The notes under the pieces were generated by a model. The model was not told the DNA's origin. It made no database searches and saw only the letters and a program-made list of their open reading frames with translations. From an uncultured Sporolactobacillus sp. (GTDB lineage: Bacteria; Bacillota; Bacilli; Bacillales; Sporolactobacillaceae), in assembly GCA_900543345.1 (NCBI GenBank), contig UQRJ01000023.1, forward strand, positions 1 through 17,803: DNA of 17,803 nucleotides. The letters run 5' to 3'. Of the stretch, positions 8,271 through 15,270 are shown piece by piece (positions within the stretch are counted from its first letter, which is position 1; every line of letters starts with the position of its first letter). The position numbers and the translations under genes were made by a program.

Positions 8271-9342
8271 GAGTCGGCTCACCCTTGCTTTGCTTGATTT
8301 TCTCGATAAAACGATCAAAAATTGCGGCCGTATCCTGAGGCCCCGGGTGGGCTTCCGGATGAAACTGAACCGTTTCGATCGGCAATGACCGGTGACGCAA
8401 TCCTTCGATCGAGCCGTCATTGACATTCAGATAGGTCACCGCAAAAATACCCGGATCGATACTGCCCTTTTTGACAACATAACTGTGATTTTGCGAAGTG
8501 ATCCGCACCTTTCCAGTTGCCAGTTCTTTCACCGGGTGATTAGCGCCGCGGTGGCCGAACAGCAGCTTGCCGGTTTTGGCCCCGTAAGCCAGCGCAATCA
8601 GTTGATGCCCCAGGCAGATACCCAGCGTCGGATAGGCCGAAGTAATCTGTTTCAGCGTCGCAAAGTGTCCGGCGAGCTGCTCGGGATCACCCGGGCCGTT
8701 GCTCAGCATGACGCCGTCCGGGCGCAAAGCCCGCAGTGCCGCAACCGATATGTCAAACGGGACCACCGTCACTTTGCAGCCGCGCTCCAGCAAAGCTTTC
8801 AGCATCGACTTTTTATAGCCGAAATCGATCAGTGCAACGTGCGGTCCCTGTCCCCCGTAGACAACTGGTTTTTTGACCGATACACGGGCAACGGCATCGG
8901 TCATCAGCGGACGATGCCAATCAATCTGCGAAAAATCGGCCGAATGGCTGATCGCTGCTTTCATTGTTCCGCTCTTGCGGACGATTCTCACTACCGAACG
9001 TGTATCAACCTCCGTCAGGCCGGGAACACCGGCTTCCCGGAGCCAGTCGTCGACCGTTTCCATCGAACGGAAATGGCTCGGCCGGCTGCACAGGTGACCG
9101 AACACCGCACCCTGCATATGGATTCGGCTTTTCTCACTGTCCGTCCGATTGATTCCGTAATTGCCGATCGACGGGTAGCAGAAAGTCATAATCTGTCCGG
9201 TATAGGACGGATCGGTCATGATCTCCTGATAACCGGTCATACTCGTATTGAACACAATTTCACCGAAAACCGGCTTGTGCTTGCCGACATACACGCCGGA
9301 AAAACGGTCGCCGGACTCCAGTAACAGATAACCCTTCTCCAT
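8254..9342 (-). CDS. carA: Carbamoyl-phosphate synthase, small (glutaminase) subunit
   Basis: CarA hydrolyses glutamine and passes ammonia to CarB. The 362-residue protein has the N-terminal CarA-specific domain with FNTSMTGYQE at 31-40, then a class I glutamine amidotransferase domain: SNGPGDP at 214-220, the nucleophile elbow GICLGHQ with Cys243, and FHPEAHPGPQD with His328 and Glu330. The catalytic triad is complete. The ATG at 9340-9342 follows AAGGGAGG at about 8 bases, 17 bases after the argD stop. The stop falls 17 bases inside carB, so the two subunits are probably made in a coupled way. Confidence 0.98.
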   Translation of the reverse strand: MEKGYLLLESGDRFSGVYVGKHKPVFGEIVFNTSMTGYQEIMTDPSYTGQIMTFCYPSIGNYGINRTDSEKSRIHMQGAVFGHLCSRPSHFRSMETVDDWLREAGVPGLTEVDTRSVVRIVRKSGTMKAAISHSADFSQIDWHRPLMTDAVARVSVKKPVVYGGQGPHVALIDFGYKKSMLKALLERGCKVTVVPFDISVAALRALRPDGVMLSNGPGDPEQLAGHFATLKQITSAYPTLGICLGHQLIALAYGAKTGKLLFGHRGANHPVKELATGKVRITSQNHSYVVKKGSIDPGIFAVTYLNVNDGSIEGLRHRSLPIETVQFHPEAHPGPQDTAAIFDRFIEKIKQSKGEPTHAVTY

Positions 9343-9359
9343 TTCCAGCGCCTCCCTTA

Positions 9360-10556
9360 TTAGTGACTGCTCAGGACCTCATCTAAAGCGGCAATAAAAC
9401 GATCGATTTGCTCGCTTGTCACAATCAGCGGCGGGAGAATCCTTAAGACAAATTTTCCTGCGGTGAGAAGCAACACATGGTGCTTCGTCCTTAGCTCATT
9501 CACGGCATCCAGCGCAGGAAAAGCCGTCTCCACACCGATCATCAGCCCTTTTCCGCGGACTTCTTTGATCAGGCCGGGATAACTCGCCTGCAAGGCCCGG
9601 AGTTTTTTCATCAGATAAGCGGCAACGCTGCGGCAATGATCGATAATGTGGTTTTTTGCAAAGACATCGAGCGTCGCCAGACCGGCCGTCATAGCAAACG
9701 GATTGCCGCCGAATGTCGATCCATGCGAACCCGCCGTCATCAGCATCGACACTTTTTTCTTCGCCATGAATGCTCCGATCGGGATCCCCGAACCCAGCGC
9801 TTTGGCCATGGTGACGATATCGGGTTCAATGCCGTATTGTTCGTAGGCAAAAAAACTGCCCGTTCGGCCGATGCCGGTCTGTACCTCATCGACAATCAGC
9901 AGAATATCTTTAACCCTGCACACCTCGGCCAGTTTCGTAACCCATTGCGGGTCGGCCGGAATCACACCGCCTTCCCCCTGAACCATTTCCATCATCACGG
10001 CAATGCAATCGTCATCTTTGCGGAGTGTATCAATGGCTTCTTCACTGTTATAAGGGAGATATTTAAAACCGGGAACGAGCGGCCCGAACCCTTCTTGAAG
10101 TTGGGTCTGCGCTGTTGCCGTCAGTGTGGCAATCGTCCGGCCGTGGAAAGAATGCGTAAAAGTGACGATCTGTCCGCTTGGTCGATGCTGCACCCGATGC
10201 GCATAGAGGCGAGCCAATTTGACGGCCCCTTCATTGGCCTCGGCACCGCTGTTGCAAAAGAACACTTGATCGCAGCACGTCGCGTCCGTCAGCCGCTTAG
10301 CCAGCGCCTCCTGCGGTGCGATATGGAATAAGTTGGAACAATGCCAAAGTGTAGCCAACTGCTTTTGCAGCACTTCTTTAACCTGATCCGGGACATGTCC
10401 GAGAGCACACACAGCGATGCCGGCTGTAAAATCAAGATACTTTATTCCCTGGTCATCCCACAGATAGCATCCTTTTCCTCTGACGACAGTCATCGGAAAT
10501 CGGCCGTACGCCTGCATGACCGGCGACAAGTTGTCTGCTGATTCAACATGAAGCAC
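9360..10556 (-). CDS. argD: Acetylornithine aminotransferase
   Basis: ArgD is a class III PLP aminotransferase that converts N-acetylglutamate 5-semialdehyde to N-acetylornithine with glutamate as donor. With the start chosen it has 398 residues. Motifs visible are YLDFTAGIAV, FCNSGAEANEGAVKLAR (PLP phosphate site), HSFHGRT, VDEVQTGIGRTG with the pyridine-nitrogen Asp223, and MAKALGSGIPIGAF with the PLP lysine at about 252. A longer frame exists, but GTG at 10554-10556 follows an excellent SD (GAGGAGGAG, 7 bases away) and fits the family N-terminus. The start lies 14 bases inside argB, and the SD is formed by the three Glu codons near the argB end, which suggests coupled translation. A downstream ATG at 10517 is a less likely start. 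Confidence 0.96.
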   Translation of the reverse strand: MLHVESADNLSPVMQAYGRFPMTVVRGKGCYLWDDQGIKYLDFTAGIAVCALGHVPDQVKEVLQKQLATLWHCSNLFHIAPQEALAKRLTDATCCDQVFFCNSGAEANEGAVKLARLYAHRVQHRPSGQIVTFTHSFHGRTIATLTATAQTQLQEGFGPLVPGFKYLPYNSEEAIDTLRKDDDCIAVMMEMVQGEGGVIPADPQWVTKLAEVCRVKDILLIVDEVQTGIGRTGSFFAYEQYGIEPDIVTMAKALGSGIPIGAFMAKKKVSMLMTAGSHGSTFGGNPFAMTAGLATLDVFAKNHIIDHCRSVAAYLMKKLRALQASYPGLIKEVRGKGLMIGVETAFPALDAVNELRTKHHVLLLTAGKFVLRILPPLIVTSEQIDRFIAALDEVLSSH

Positions 10557-11352
10557 GAAGAATCTCCTCCTCAAGAACAATTTTTGTACCGACGCGGGCC
10601 CCTCTGCTATAATCAACCAGGCATTCCGGACACAAACCGTCAACGATAACAGCCTCGGCGACATGGTGCTTCAAGCCATCGACCGCTGCCATGACCTTCG
10701 GGATCATGCCGCCGGCGATTTTTTTCTGCCGGATGAGCTCGGCAATCTGCCGGTCGGTGATTTGCTCCAAGCACTTCATTCGTCCGCTCTGTTCAACGAG
10801 AACGCCCGGCACGTCGCCGATAAAACATAAGCAACCGTTCAGCGCCGAAGCGACGGCCGAAGCCGCTTGATCCGCGTTGACATTTAGATGCTGTCCGTCC
10901 TCGTCGGCGCAAACCGGCGAAACCACCGGAACAAATCCATGATCGCAGAGATCAATTAATAGGTCGGGGTTGGCCGCCCGGATATCGCCGACCAGTCCTA
11001 GCTCACCCTGTGCCGCAACTTGTGCCGTCAACAGTCGGCCGTCTACGCCGCTTACGCCGGCGGCCTTGACACCGGCCGCATAAAGACGATCGACCAGCTG
11101 TTTATTGATTCGCCCGCTGAGCACCATCTCCGCGATTTCCAGTACCGGTTTTGTCGTCACACGCCGGCCGTCGTGAAACGATGTCGGGATCGCCAACCTT
11201 TTCAGCATCTTCGAAATTGCCGGACCGCCACCATGGACGATGATCGGCGCCCATCGGCCGGCGGATTGAATCAAGTGAATGCTTTGATAAAATGCCGGTG
11301 TCAATCGATCGAGGATACTGCCGCCGCATTTAATGATCAGGTATTGTTTCAT
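10543..11352 (-). CDS. argB: Acetylglutamate kinase
   Basis: ArgB phosphorylates N-acetylglutamate, the second step of the pathway. The 269-residue amino-acid-kinase-fold protein opens with YLIIKCGGSIL (phosphate-binding lysine and glycine loop), then IVHGGGPAISK, GVSGVDGRLLTA, and LNVNADQAA at the nucleotide and substrate sites. The ATG at 11350-11352 has AGGAGGG five bases upstream and matches enzymes without the N-terminal helix. Feedback-inhibited hexameric kinases usually carry that helix, so this one may be arginine-insensitive. An in-frame TTG 15 codons upstream (11397) would add a helix-like segment but has a poor ribosome site. It follows argJ after a 62-base gap, the largest in the operon, and its last codons overlap argD. 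Confidence 0.96.
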   Translation of the reverse strand: MKQYLIIKCGGSILDRLTPAFYQSIHLIQSAGRWAPIIVHGGGPAISKMLKRLAIPTSFHDGRRVTTKPVLEIAEMVLSGRINKQLVDRLYAAGVKAAGVSGVDGRLLTAQVAAQGELGLVGDIRAANPDLLIDLCDHGFVPVVSPVCADEDGQHLNVNADQAASAVASALNGCLCFIGDVPGVLVEQSGRMKCLEQITDRQIAELIRQKKIAGGMIPKVMAAVDGLKHHVAEAVIVDGLCPECLVDYSRGARVGTKIVLEEEILRASC

Positions 11353-11408
11353 CTCGCCCTCCTGCTTTCTCTCTTGCATGTCTATCTCTATCTGCAAACC
11401 TGCCGCTA

Positions 11409-11425
11409 ACCGATTTATGATCGGT
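11409..11425 (-). other. Small hairpin at the argJ stop codon
   Basis: ACCGAT at 11409-11414 and ATCGGT at 11420-11425 form a perfect 6-bp stem around a 5-base loop that contains part of the argJ stop codon. No U-tract follows on the minus strand, so it is not an intrinsic terminator. It sits at the start of the longest intergenic gap of the operon. It could be an RNA-processing or stability element, or chance. Confidence 0.3.
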
Positions 11426-12641
11426 AAGACGCATTTATTTTGACATAATTGTATGTGAGGTCGCAGCCCCAGGCGACCGCTTCGCCATGACCTTCGCCCA
11501 GATTCACCTGGATAACAATGGTTTTCCCATCGAGATAGGCCTTCGCTTTTTTTTCATCAAAGGCAACGGGGACGCCGTTTTGAAAAAGTAGACTATCGCC
11601 CACTCTCAGCGTTACTCGATTCGGGTCGAACACTTCGCCGCTGTAGCCTATTGCGCAGATCATCCGGCCCCAGTTTACATCGCTGCCGAATACGGCTGTC
11701 TTCACCAGATTAGATCCAACGATCGATTTACTAATCGCTTCGGCGGCAGCATCGTCGCTCGCACCGGCAACGTGTACTTCGATCAGTTTGGTCGCGCCTT
11801 CGCCGTCACCGGCAATCGATTTGGCCAAGCCTCGACAGACTTTTTCCAAACCGGCCAGAAAAGCCGGCCAATCCGGATGGCGCACGTTCAACGGCCGATT
11901 GCCCGCCGCACCGTTGGCCAGTAGCAGCACCATGTCGTTGGTACTCGTATCGCCGTCGACGGTAATCCGATTAAACGTCCGATCGGTTACTTGTTTCAAA
12001 GCCAAGTGCAGATCGGCCGGTTCAACAGCCGCGTCCGTCGTCACAAAAGCCAGCATCGTCGCCATGTTTGGTTTAATCATCCCCGACCCCTTGCAAGCGC
12101 CGCCGATCGTCACTTGTTTGCCGTCTACCGTCAACCGGACCGCCAGATGTTTCGGATGCGTGTCGGTCGTCAAAATCGCCTGCTCGAACGGAGCATCGGC
12201 ATCGCCGAGAACGATCGCCCCGATGCCTTTTTTCATTTTCTCCATTGGCAGTTGCAAGCCGATCACGCCGGTCGAAGCCACACCGACCAGATGCCGGGCA
12301 AGGCCGAAATGATCGGCGACCCATTCGCGGATCGTTAAAGCATTTTCCAGGCCTTTTTTACCGGTACACGAATTGGCGCTGACCGTATTGACAAGAACCG
12401 CCTGAAGCCGGTGCGCTTCTGCCAGGCTTGCCTGCGTTATCTTCAGTGGCGCGGCTTGAAAAACATTCGTCGTATAGACGCCGGCCGCCGTCGCCGGCTG
12501 CTTCGAGTAAATCCAGCCCAGATCCGGTTTGCTTTTTCTTAATCCGATGTTGCGGCCGCCGGTCACAAACCCCTTCGGCGACCCAACACTGCCTTCTTTT
12601 ATGTCGACGATGTGCACTTGCCGCTTAATCGTATGTTCCAC
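11415..12641 (-). CDS. argJ: Glutamate N-acetyltransferase / ornithine acetyltransferase
   Basis: ArgJ moves the acetyl group from N-acetylornithine to glutamate and in many Bacilli also acetylates glutamate from acetyl-CoA, so it can replace ArgA and ArgE. The 408-residue precursor contains KGSGMIKPNMATMLAF, where family members cut themselves between Ala194 and Thr195 to form alpha and beta chains and expose the nucleophile threonine. STGVIG at 123-128 is the oxyanion region. The segment at 85-94, NTVSANSCTG, departs from the usual N-S/A-G-x-A-N-A-x-T-G pattern. The start is GTG at 12639-12641, 15 bases after the argC stop, with AGAGG five bases upstream. No argA or argE lies in the window, which favours the bifunctional form, but the rest of the genome would decide. 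Confidence 0.97.
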   Translation of the reverse strand: MEHTIKRQVHIVDIKEGSVGSPKGFVTGGRNIGLRKSKPDLGWIYSKQPATAAGVYTTNVFQAAPLKITQASLAEAHRLQAVLVNTVSANSCTGKKGLENALTIREWVADHFGLARHLVGVASTGVIGLQLPMEKMKKGIGAIVLGDADAPFEQAILTTDTHPKHLAVRLTVDGKQVTIGGACKGSGMIKPNMATMLAFVTTDAAVEPADLHLALKQVTDRTFNRITVDGDTSTNDMVLLLANGAAGNRPLNVRHPDWPAFLAGLEKVCRGLAKSIAGDGEGATKLIEVHVAGASDDAAAEAISKSIVGSNLVKTAVFGSDVNWGRMICAIGYSGEVFDPNRVTLRVGDSLLFQNGVPVAFDEKKAKAYLDGKTIVIQVNLGEGHGEAVAWGCDLTYNYVKINASYRS

Positions 12642-12656
12642 TGCTTCCTCTTCCCC

Positions 12657-13694
12657 TCACGGATAGACTGGAGCAAGCCGAAGCCCGGCTTCCTCATCCC
12701 AGCCTTTGATGATATTCAGATTTTGCACCGCTTGACCCGCCGCTCCCTTGACAAGATTATCAATGACGGAAACGATCGTCAGCCTTCGCGTCCGGCCATC
12801 GACATTTAAACCGATGTCGCAATAATTGGATCCGGCGACTTCTTTCGTTGCCGGATACGTGCCGAGCGGACGGATCCGGACAAACGGCGACTTTTTATAA
12901 TAATGTTGGTAAAGTTCAAGAAATTCTTTCGTTGAATAACCTTTTACCAATTCCGCGTAGATCGTGCACATTAGACCGCGCGTCATCGGAATTAAGTGAG
13001 TCGTGAACGTAACCGGATAGCGGCTGCCGCCGATCGCCGCAATGCCCTGCTCGATTTCCGGTGTATGCTGATGAACGCCGACCTTATAAGCCTTCACGCT
13101 TTCGTTCACTTCGCTGTACAGATTACCGGTCGCGGCTTTCCGCCCGGATCCGGAGACGCCCGACTTACCGTCGATCACAATCGACGCCGGATTGATTGCC
13201 CCGTCTTTCAGTGCCGGAGCCAGACCGAGCAATGTTGCCGTTGGGTAACAGCCCGGATTAGCAATGAATACGGCCCCGGCGATCTGCCTTCGATTCACCT
13301 CGGCGAGTCCATAGACTGCTTGATTGAGCAGATCGGCATCGGCCGGTGGCTTTCTATACCACACTGCGTAATCTTCTGGCGTCTTCAGTCGAAAATCACC
13401 GGAAAGATCAATACAGATCAGACCGCGCTGCAAACATTCTGGCAACAAAGCCTTGCTGACGCCGGTAGGGGTGGCAAAAAAAACGGCATCGCTTTGTTCG
13501 GCAATCCGATCGGCATCGAAGGATTCGACTGGCAGATCGAGCCGCCCGTTTAAATGAGGAGCAACCGTTTCGATAGCCATCCCTGCCGCCTGATGAGCGA
13601 TTAGCATCGCGATGTCGACAGAAGGATGATTTAAAAGCAGACGAATCAGTTCCAATCCGCCGTATCCATTTGCTCCGACAATACTCACTTTCAC
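12657..13694 (-). CDS. argC: N-acetyl-gamma-glutamyl-phosphate reductase
   Basis: ArgC reduces N-acetylglutamyl phosphate to the semialdehyde with NADPH. The chosen product has 345 residues, the same as I recall for B. subtilis ArgC. It shows the dinucleotide loop GANGYGG at 7-13, the ATPTG segment, IDLSGDFRL, and the catalytic cysteine in NPGCYPTA (Cys149), followed by KSGVSGSGRKA. An ATG 11 codons upstream (13727) and another at 13709 are in frame. However, GTG at 13692-13694 has GGAGG 8 bases upstream and gives the family N-terminus VKVSIVGANGYGG, so I take that start. It is the first gene of the operon, about 60 bases after the T-box terminator. Confidence 0.96.
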   Translation of the reverse strand: MKVSIVGANGYGGLELIRLLLNHPSVDIAMLIAHQAAGMAIETVAPHLNGRLDLPVESFDADRIAEQSDAVFFATPTGVSKALLPECLQRGLICIDLSGDFRLKTPEDYAVWYRKPPADADLLNQAVYGLAEVNRRQIAGAVFIANPGCYPTATLLGLAPALKDGAINPASIVIDGKSGVSGSGRKAATGNLYSEVNESVKAYKVGVHQHTPEIEQGIAAIGGSRYPVTFTTHLIPMTRGLMCTIYAELVKGYSTKEFLELYQHYYKKSPFVRIRPLGTYPATKEVAGSNYCDIGLNVDGRTRRLTIVSVIDNLVKGAAGQAVQNLNIIKGWDEEAGLRLAPVYP

Positions 13695-13754
13695 TTGAAA
13701 AGCCTCCATCTTCACGTTAAAACTCATCGATCGTTACGCTGATTTTTGCGGATA

Positions 13755-13798
13755 ATTAAAAACGCCCGCCTCTTTTATTCATAAAAGAGACGAGCGTT
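13755..13798 (-). terminator. T-box intrinsic terminator
   Basis: On the minus strand AACGCTCGTCTCTTTTAT pairs with ATAAAAGAGGCGGGCGTT over about 18 positions with two G-U pairs, followed by TTTAAT. The CUCU at 13789-13786 can instead pair with AGAG of the T-box core, giving the mutually exclusive antiterminator. It is the switch element that decides whether the nine-gene operon is transcribed. Confidence 0.92.
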
Positions 13799-14040
13799 GA
13801 TCACATAAGCCCGCGGTACCACTCTGATTATTCCCGTTTATCGGGAATCAGCTTAAATTTCTGTAACGGGAATACCCGAACGGCCCTACTGCTAAATTCA
13901 GGTCGTCACCTCAAAAGTGCGTTTCACCTCGACATCCGTACCGGCTTCCACCTGTCCCGGCTCGCTATTCGCATTCGTCGCGGCTACTCTCTTTCTCATC
14001 GGTTTTTTCTACTTAATTCATAAACATTTCAACTTGTGAC
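13755..14040 (-). promoter_or_regulatory. T-box riboswitch leader, probable arginine specifier
   Basis: On the minus strand the leader has the order expected of a T-box. There is a stem I base with a GA/K-turn-like GATGAGAAAGAGAGTAG (14000-13984), and an apical CCGG-GACAGGTGGAAG-CCGG. A specifier region GTGAAACGCAC follows, in which CGC (13921-13919, Arg) lies after GAAA and before AC. Next come two stem-loops, including ATTCCCG-ATAAA-CGGGAAT. The T-box core AGAGTGGTACCGCGG is at 13825-13811 and an intrinsic terminator at the end. UGGU in the core can pair with an ACCA tRNA end. Uncharged tRNA-Arg should stabilise the antiterminator and allow argC-argH transcription. The T-box itself is certain; the specifier choice is by alignment with known specifier contexts and by the genes controlled. 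Confidence 0.93.
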
Positions 14041-14044
14041 TTTT

Positions 14045-14072
14045 ATTATACAGGTAACGATCGGGAAGTCAA
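14045..14072 (-). promoter_or_regulatory. Promoter of the arginine operon
   Basis: On the minus strand TTGACT (14072-14067) and a perfect TATAAT (14050-14045) are separated by 16 bases, a strong sigma-A-type promoter. Transcription would start near 14038-14040, exactly at the 5' end of the T-box leader. No good inverted ArgR/AhrC box overlaps it. Confidence 0.88.
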
Positions 14073-14149
14073 CCCTTTTAACTAATTATTTTAAATGATT
14101 TAAACCTTACATCGCAATGGAAAAAACTCGCTTCCGGCAATGACGATTA

Positions 14150-14158
14150 TGCTATAAT
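14150..14158 (+). promoter_or_regulatory. Extended -10 promoter of uppP
   Basis: TGCTATAAT combines a TGn extension with a perfect TATAAT (14153-14158). The -35 position holds only a weak match (TTCCGG or CTTCCG), which an extended -10 can tolerate. A start near 14165 leaves a leader of about 50 bases. It is divergent from the arg promoter, with about 70 AT-rich bases between them. Confidence 0.7.
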
Positions 14159-14215
14159 TAATAAGATTATTTGACCGTTATGTCTTTAAATTACTTTCAA
14201 GGCTGGTGAACCTGC

Positions 14216-15022
14216 TTGTTCCTTATTATCGCCTCATTAATCATGGGTGCTATCGAAGGCCTGACCGAATTCGCACCCGTCTCTTCCACCGGACATCTGA
14301 TTCTGACGGCAAGTTTGCTGCATTTATCCGGTAATGGCATTAAGACATTCGAAGTGATTATTCAACTCGGATCGATCATGGCCGTTGTCGTTCTCTACTG
14401 GAAACGCCTATGGAGTCTGTTCGGCCTTTACCGAAATACAGCGAAAAAAGGTCCCGAACACCTGAACTTACTACATATTATTATCGCTGGTATCCCTGCC
14501 GGCATACTCGGTATCCTGTTGCGTGATTTTATTAAAACCTATCTGTTTTCGGATAGAAGTGTCCTCGTTGCCCTAGTCGTTGGCGCCATTTTGATGATCT
14601 TTGCCGAATGGATCGTGAGCCGGCGGCCCGAGCGGGGAACAAAGGAATTATCTTATCGCCAGGCCTTTATTATCGGCCTGTTCCAATGCTTTTCGCTCTG
14701 GTCCGGATTTTCCCGTTCCGGTTCAACAATCGCCGGCGGCCTGATTGCCGGCGTCGAGCGGAAAACTGCGGCGGAATTTTCATTTATTCTCGCCGTACCG
14801 ATGATGATGGGAGCAAGCGGCTACGACTTTTACAAGAGCCTGGATTTTTTGCACGTTAGCGACATTCCCTATTTTACGGTTGGTTTTCTCGCTGCTTTTG
14901 TCGTTGCCATGCTGGCTATCGTCTTTTTCTTAAAATTGCTGCGGCGTTTTAATCTAGTGCCGTTTGCCGTTTATCGCCTGATTCTTGCCGGTGTATTCGC
15001 CATTTATCTGATTTTCAGCTGA
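14216..15022 (+). CDS. uppP: Undecaprenyl-diphosphate phosphatase (UppP/BacA)
   Basis: UppP is a polytopic membrane phosphatase that turns undecaprenyl diphosphate into undecaprenyl phosphate, recycling the lipid carrier of peptidoglycan synthesis; extra copies give bacitracin resistance. The 268-residue protein is hydrophobic throughout, with repeated membrane spans, and has EGLTE at 14-18, PVSSTGHL at 21-28 and the phosphate-binding motif SGFSRSGST at 163-171. The second motif usually reads PGxSRSGxT; here the proline is serine. The start is TTG at 14216-14218 with GGTGA six bases upstream, which gives the family N-terminus. The next in-frame ATG (14243) would cut the first membrane segment. 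It is a single-gene unit with its own promoter and terminator. Confidence 0.95.
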   Translation: MFLIIASLIMGAIEGLTEFAPVSSTGHLILTASLLHLSGNGIKTFEVIIQLGSIMAVVVLYWKRLWSLFGLYRNTAKKGPEHLNLLHIIIAGIPAGILGILLRDFIKTYLFSDRSVLVALVVGAILMIFAEWIVSRRPERGTKELSYRQAFIIGLFQCFSLWSGFSRSGSTIAGGLIAGVERKTAAEFSFILAVPMMMGASGYDFYKSLDFLHVSDIPYFTVGFLAAFVVAMLAIVFFLKLLRRFNLVPFAVYRLILAGVFAIYLIFS

Positions 15023-15040
15023 CAGTAAAACGTAAAATGC

Positions 15041-15080
15041 AGGTCGTTCATGCCGGTTGCGCGGCGGAGCGACCTTTTTT
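15041..15080 (+). terminator. Intrinsic terminator of uppP
   Basis: AGGTCG (15041-15046) pairs with CGACCT (15070-15075), with an inner GCC...GGC stem between, followed by a run of six T. It starts 18 bases after the uppP stop. Confidence 0.88.
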
Positions 15081-15182
15081 GTGCTTAAATGGTCAGTCAA
15101 ACCAGACGTAGCCTCTGATAGTAACGGGGTTCCAACTTAACAATAAAATACTGGGCGGGGACAGTAAGCGCATTCAAGTAAG

Positions 15183-15209
15183 AAAATAGCACCCTCGCCG
15201 TGCTATTTT
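15183..15209 (+). terminator. Perfect stem-loop upstream of the LOG gene, terminator-like
   Basis: AAAATAGCAC (15183-15192) and GTGCTATTTT (15200-15209) form a perfect 10-bp stem with a 7-base loop; the outer A/T pairs act as a short U-tract in either direction. The uppP terminator already lies 100 bases upstream, so this may close a separate short transcript, stop antisense transcription or attenuate the LOG gene. The stretch 15081-15182 holds no convincing gene; its longest obvious frame from GTG at 15081 is 19 codons without a ribosome site. Confidence 0.55.
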
Positions 15210-15223
15210 CGGGACAACTGCGA

Positions 15224-15229
15224 TACAAT
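15224..15229 (+). promoter_or_regulatory. Possible -10 element of the LOG gene
   Basis: TACAAT lies 42 bases before the chosen start, but no TTGACA-like hexamer stands at 16-18 bases upstream because the perfect stem-loop occupies that place. Weakly supported. Confidence 0.25.
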
Positions 15230-15270
15230 GATAGGGTGACCAATGAATGTTGCGGAGGAGGGAAAGCGGG

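Noticed and set aside
13770..14030. ATGAAT-type half sites resembling ArgR/AhrC boxes in the arg leader (ATGAATAAAA in the T-box terminator loop, ATGAATTAAG near the 5' end)
   Set aside because: Only single half sites fit; no inverted partner ATTCA is spaced as an ARG box needs, and the first copy is explained by the terminator hairpin.
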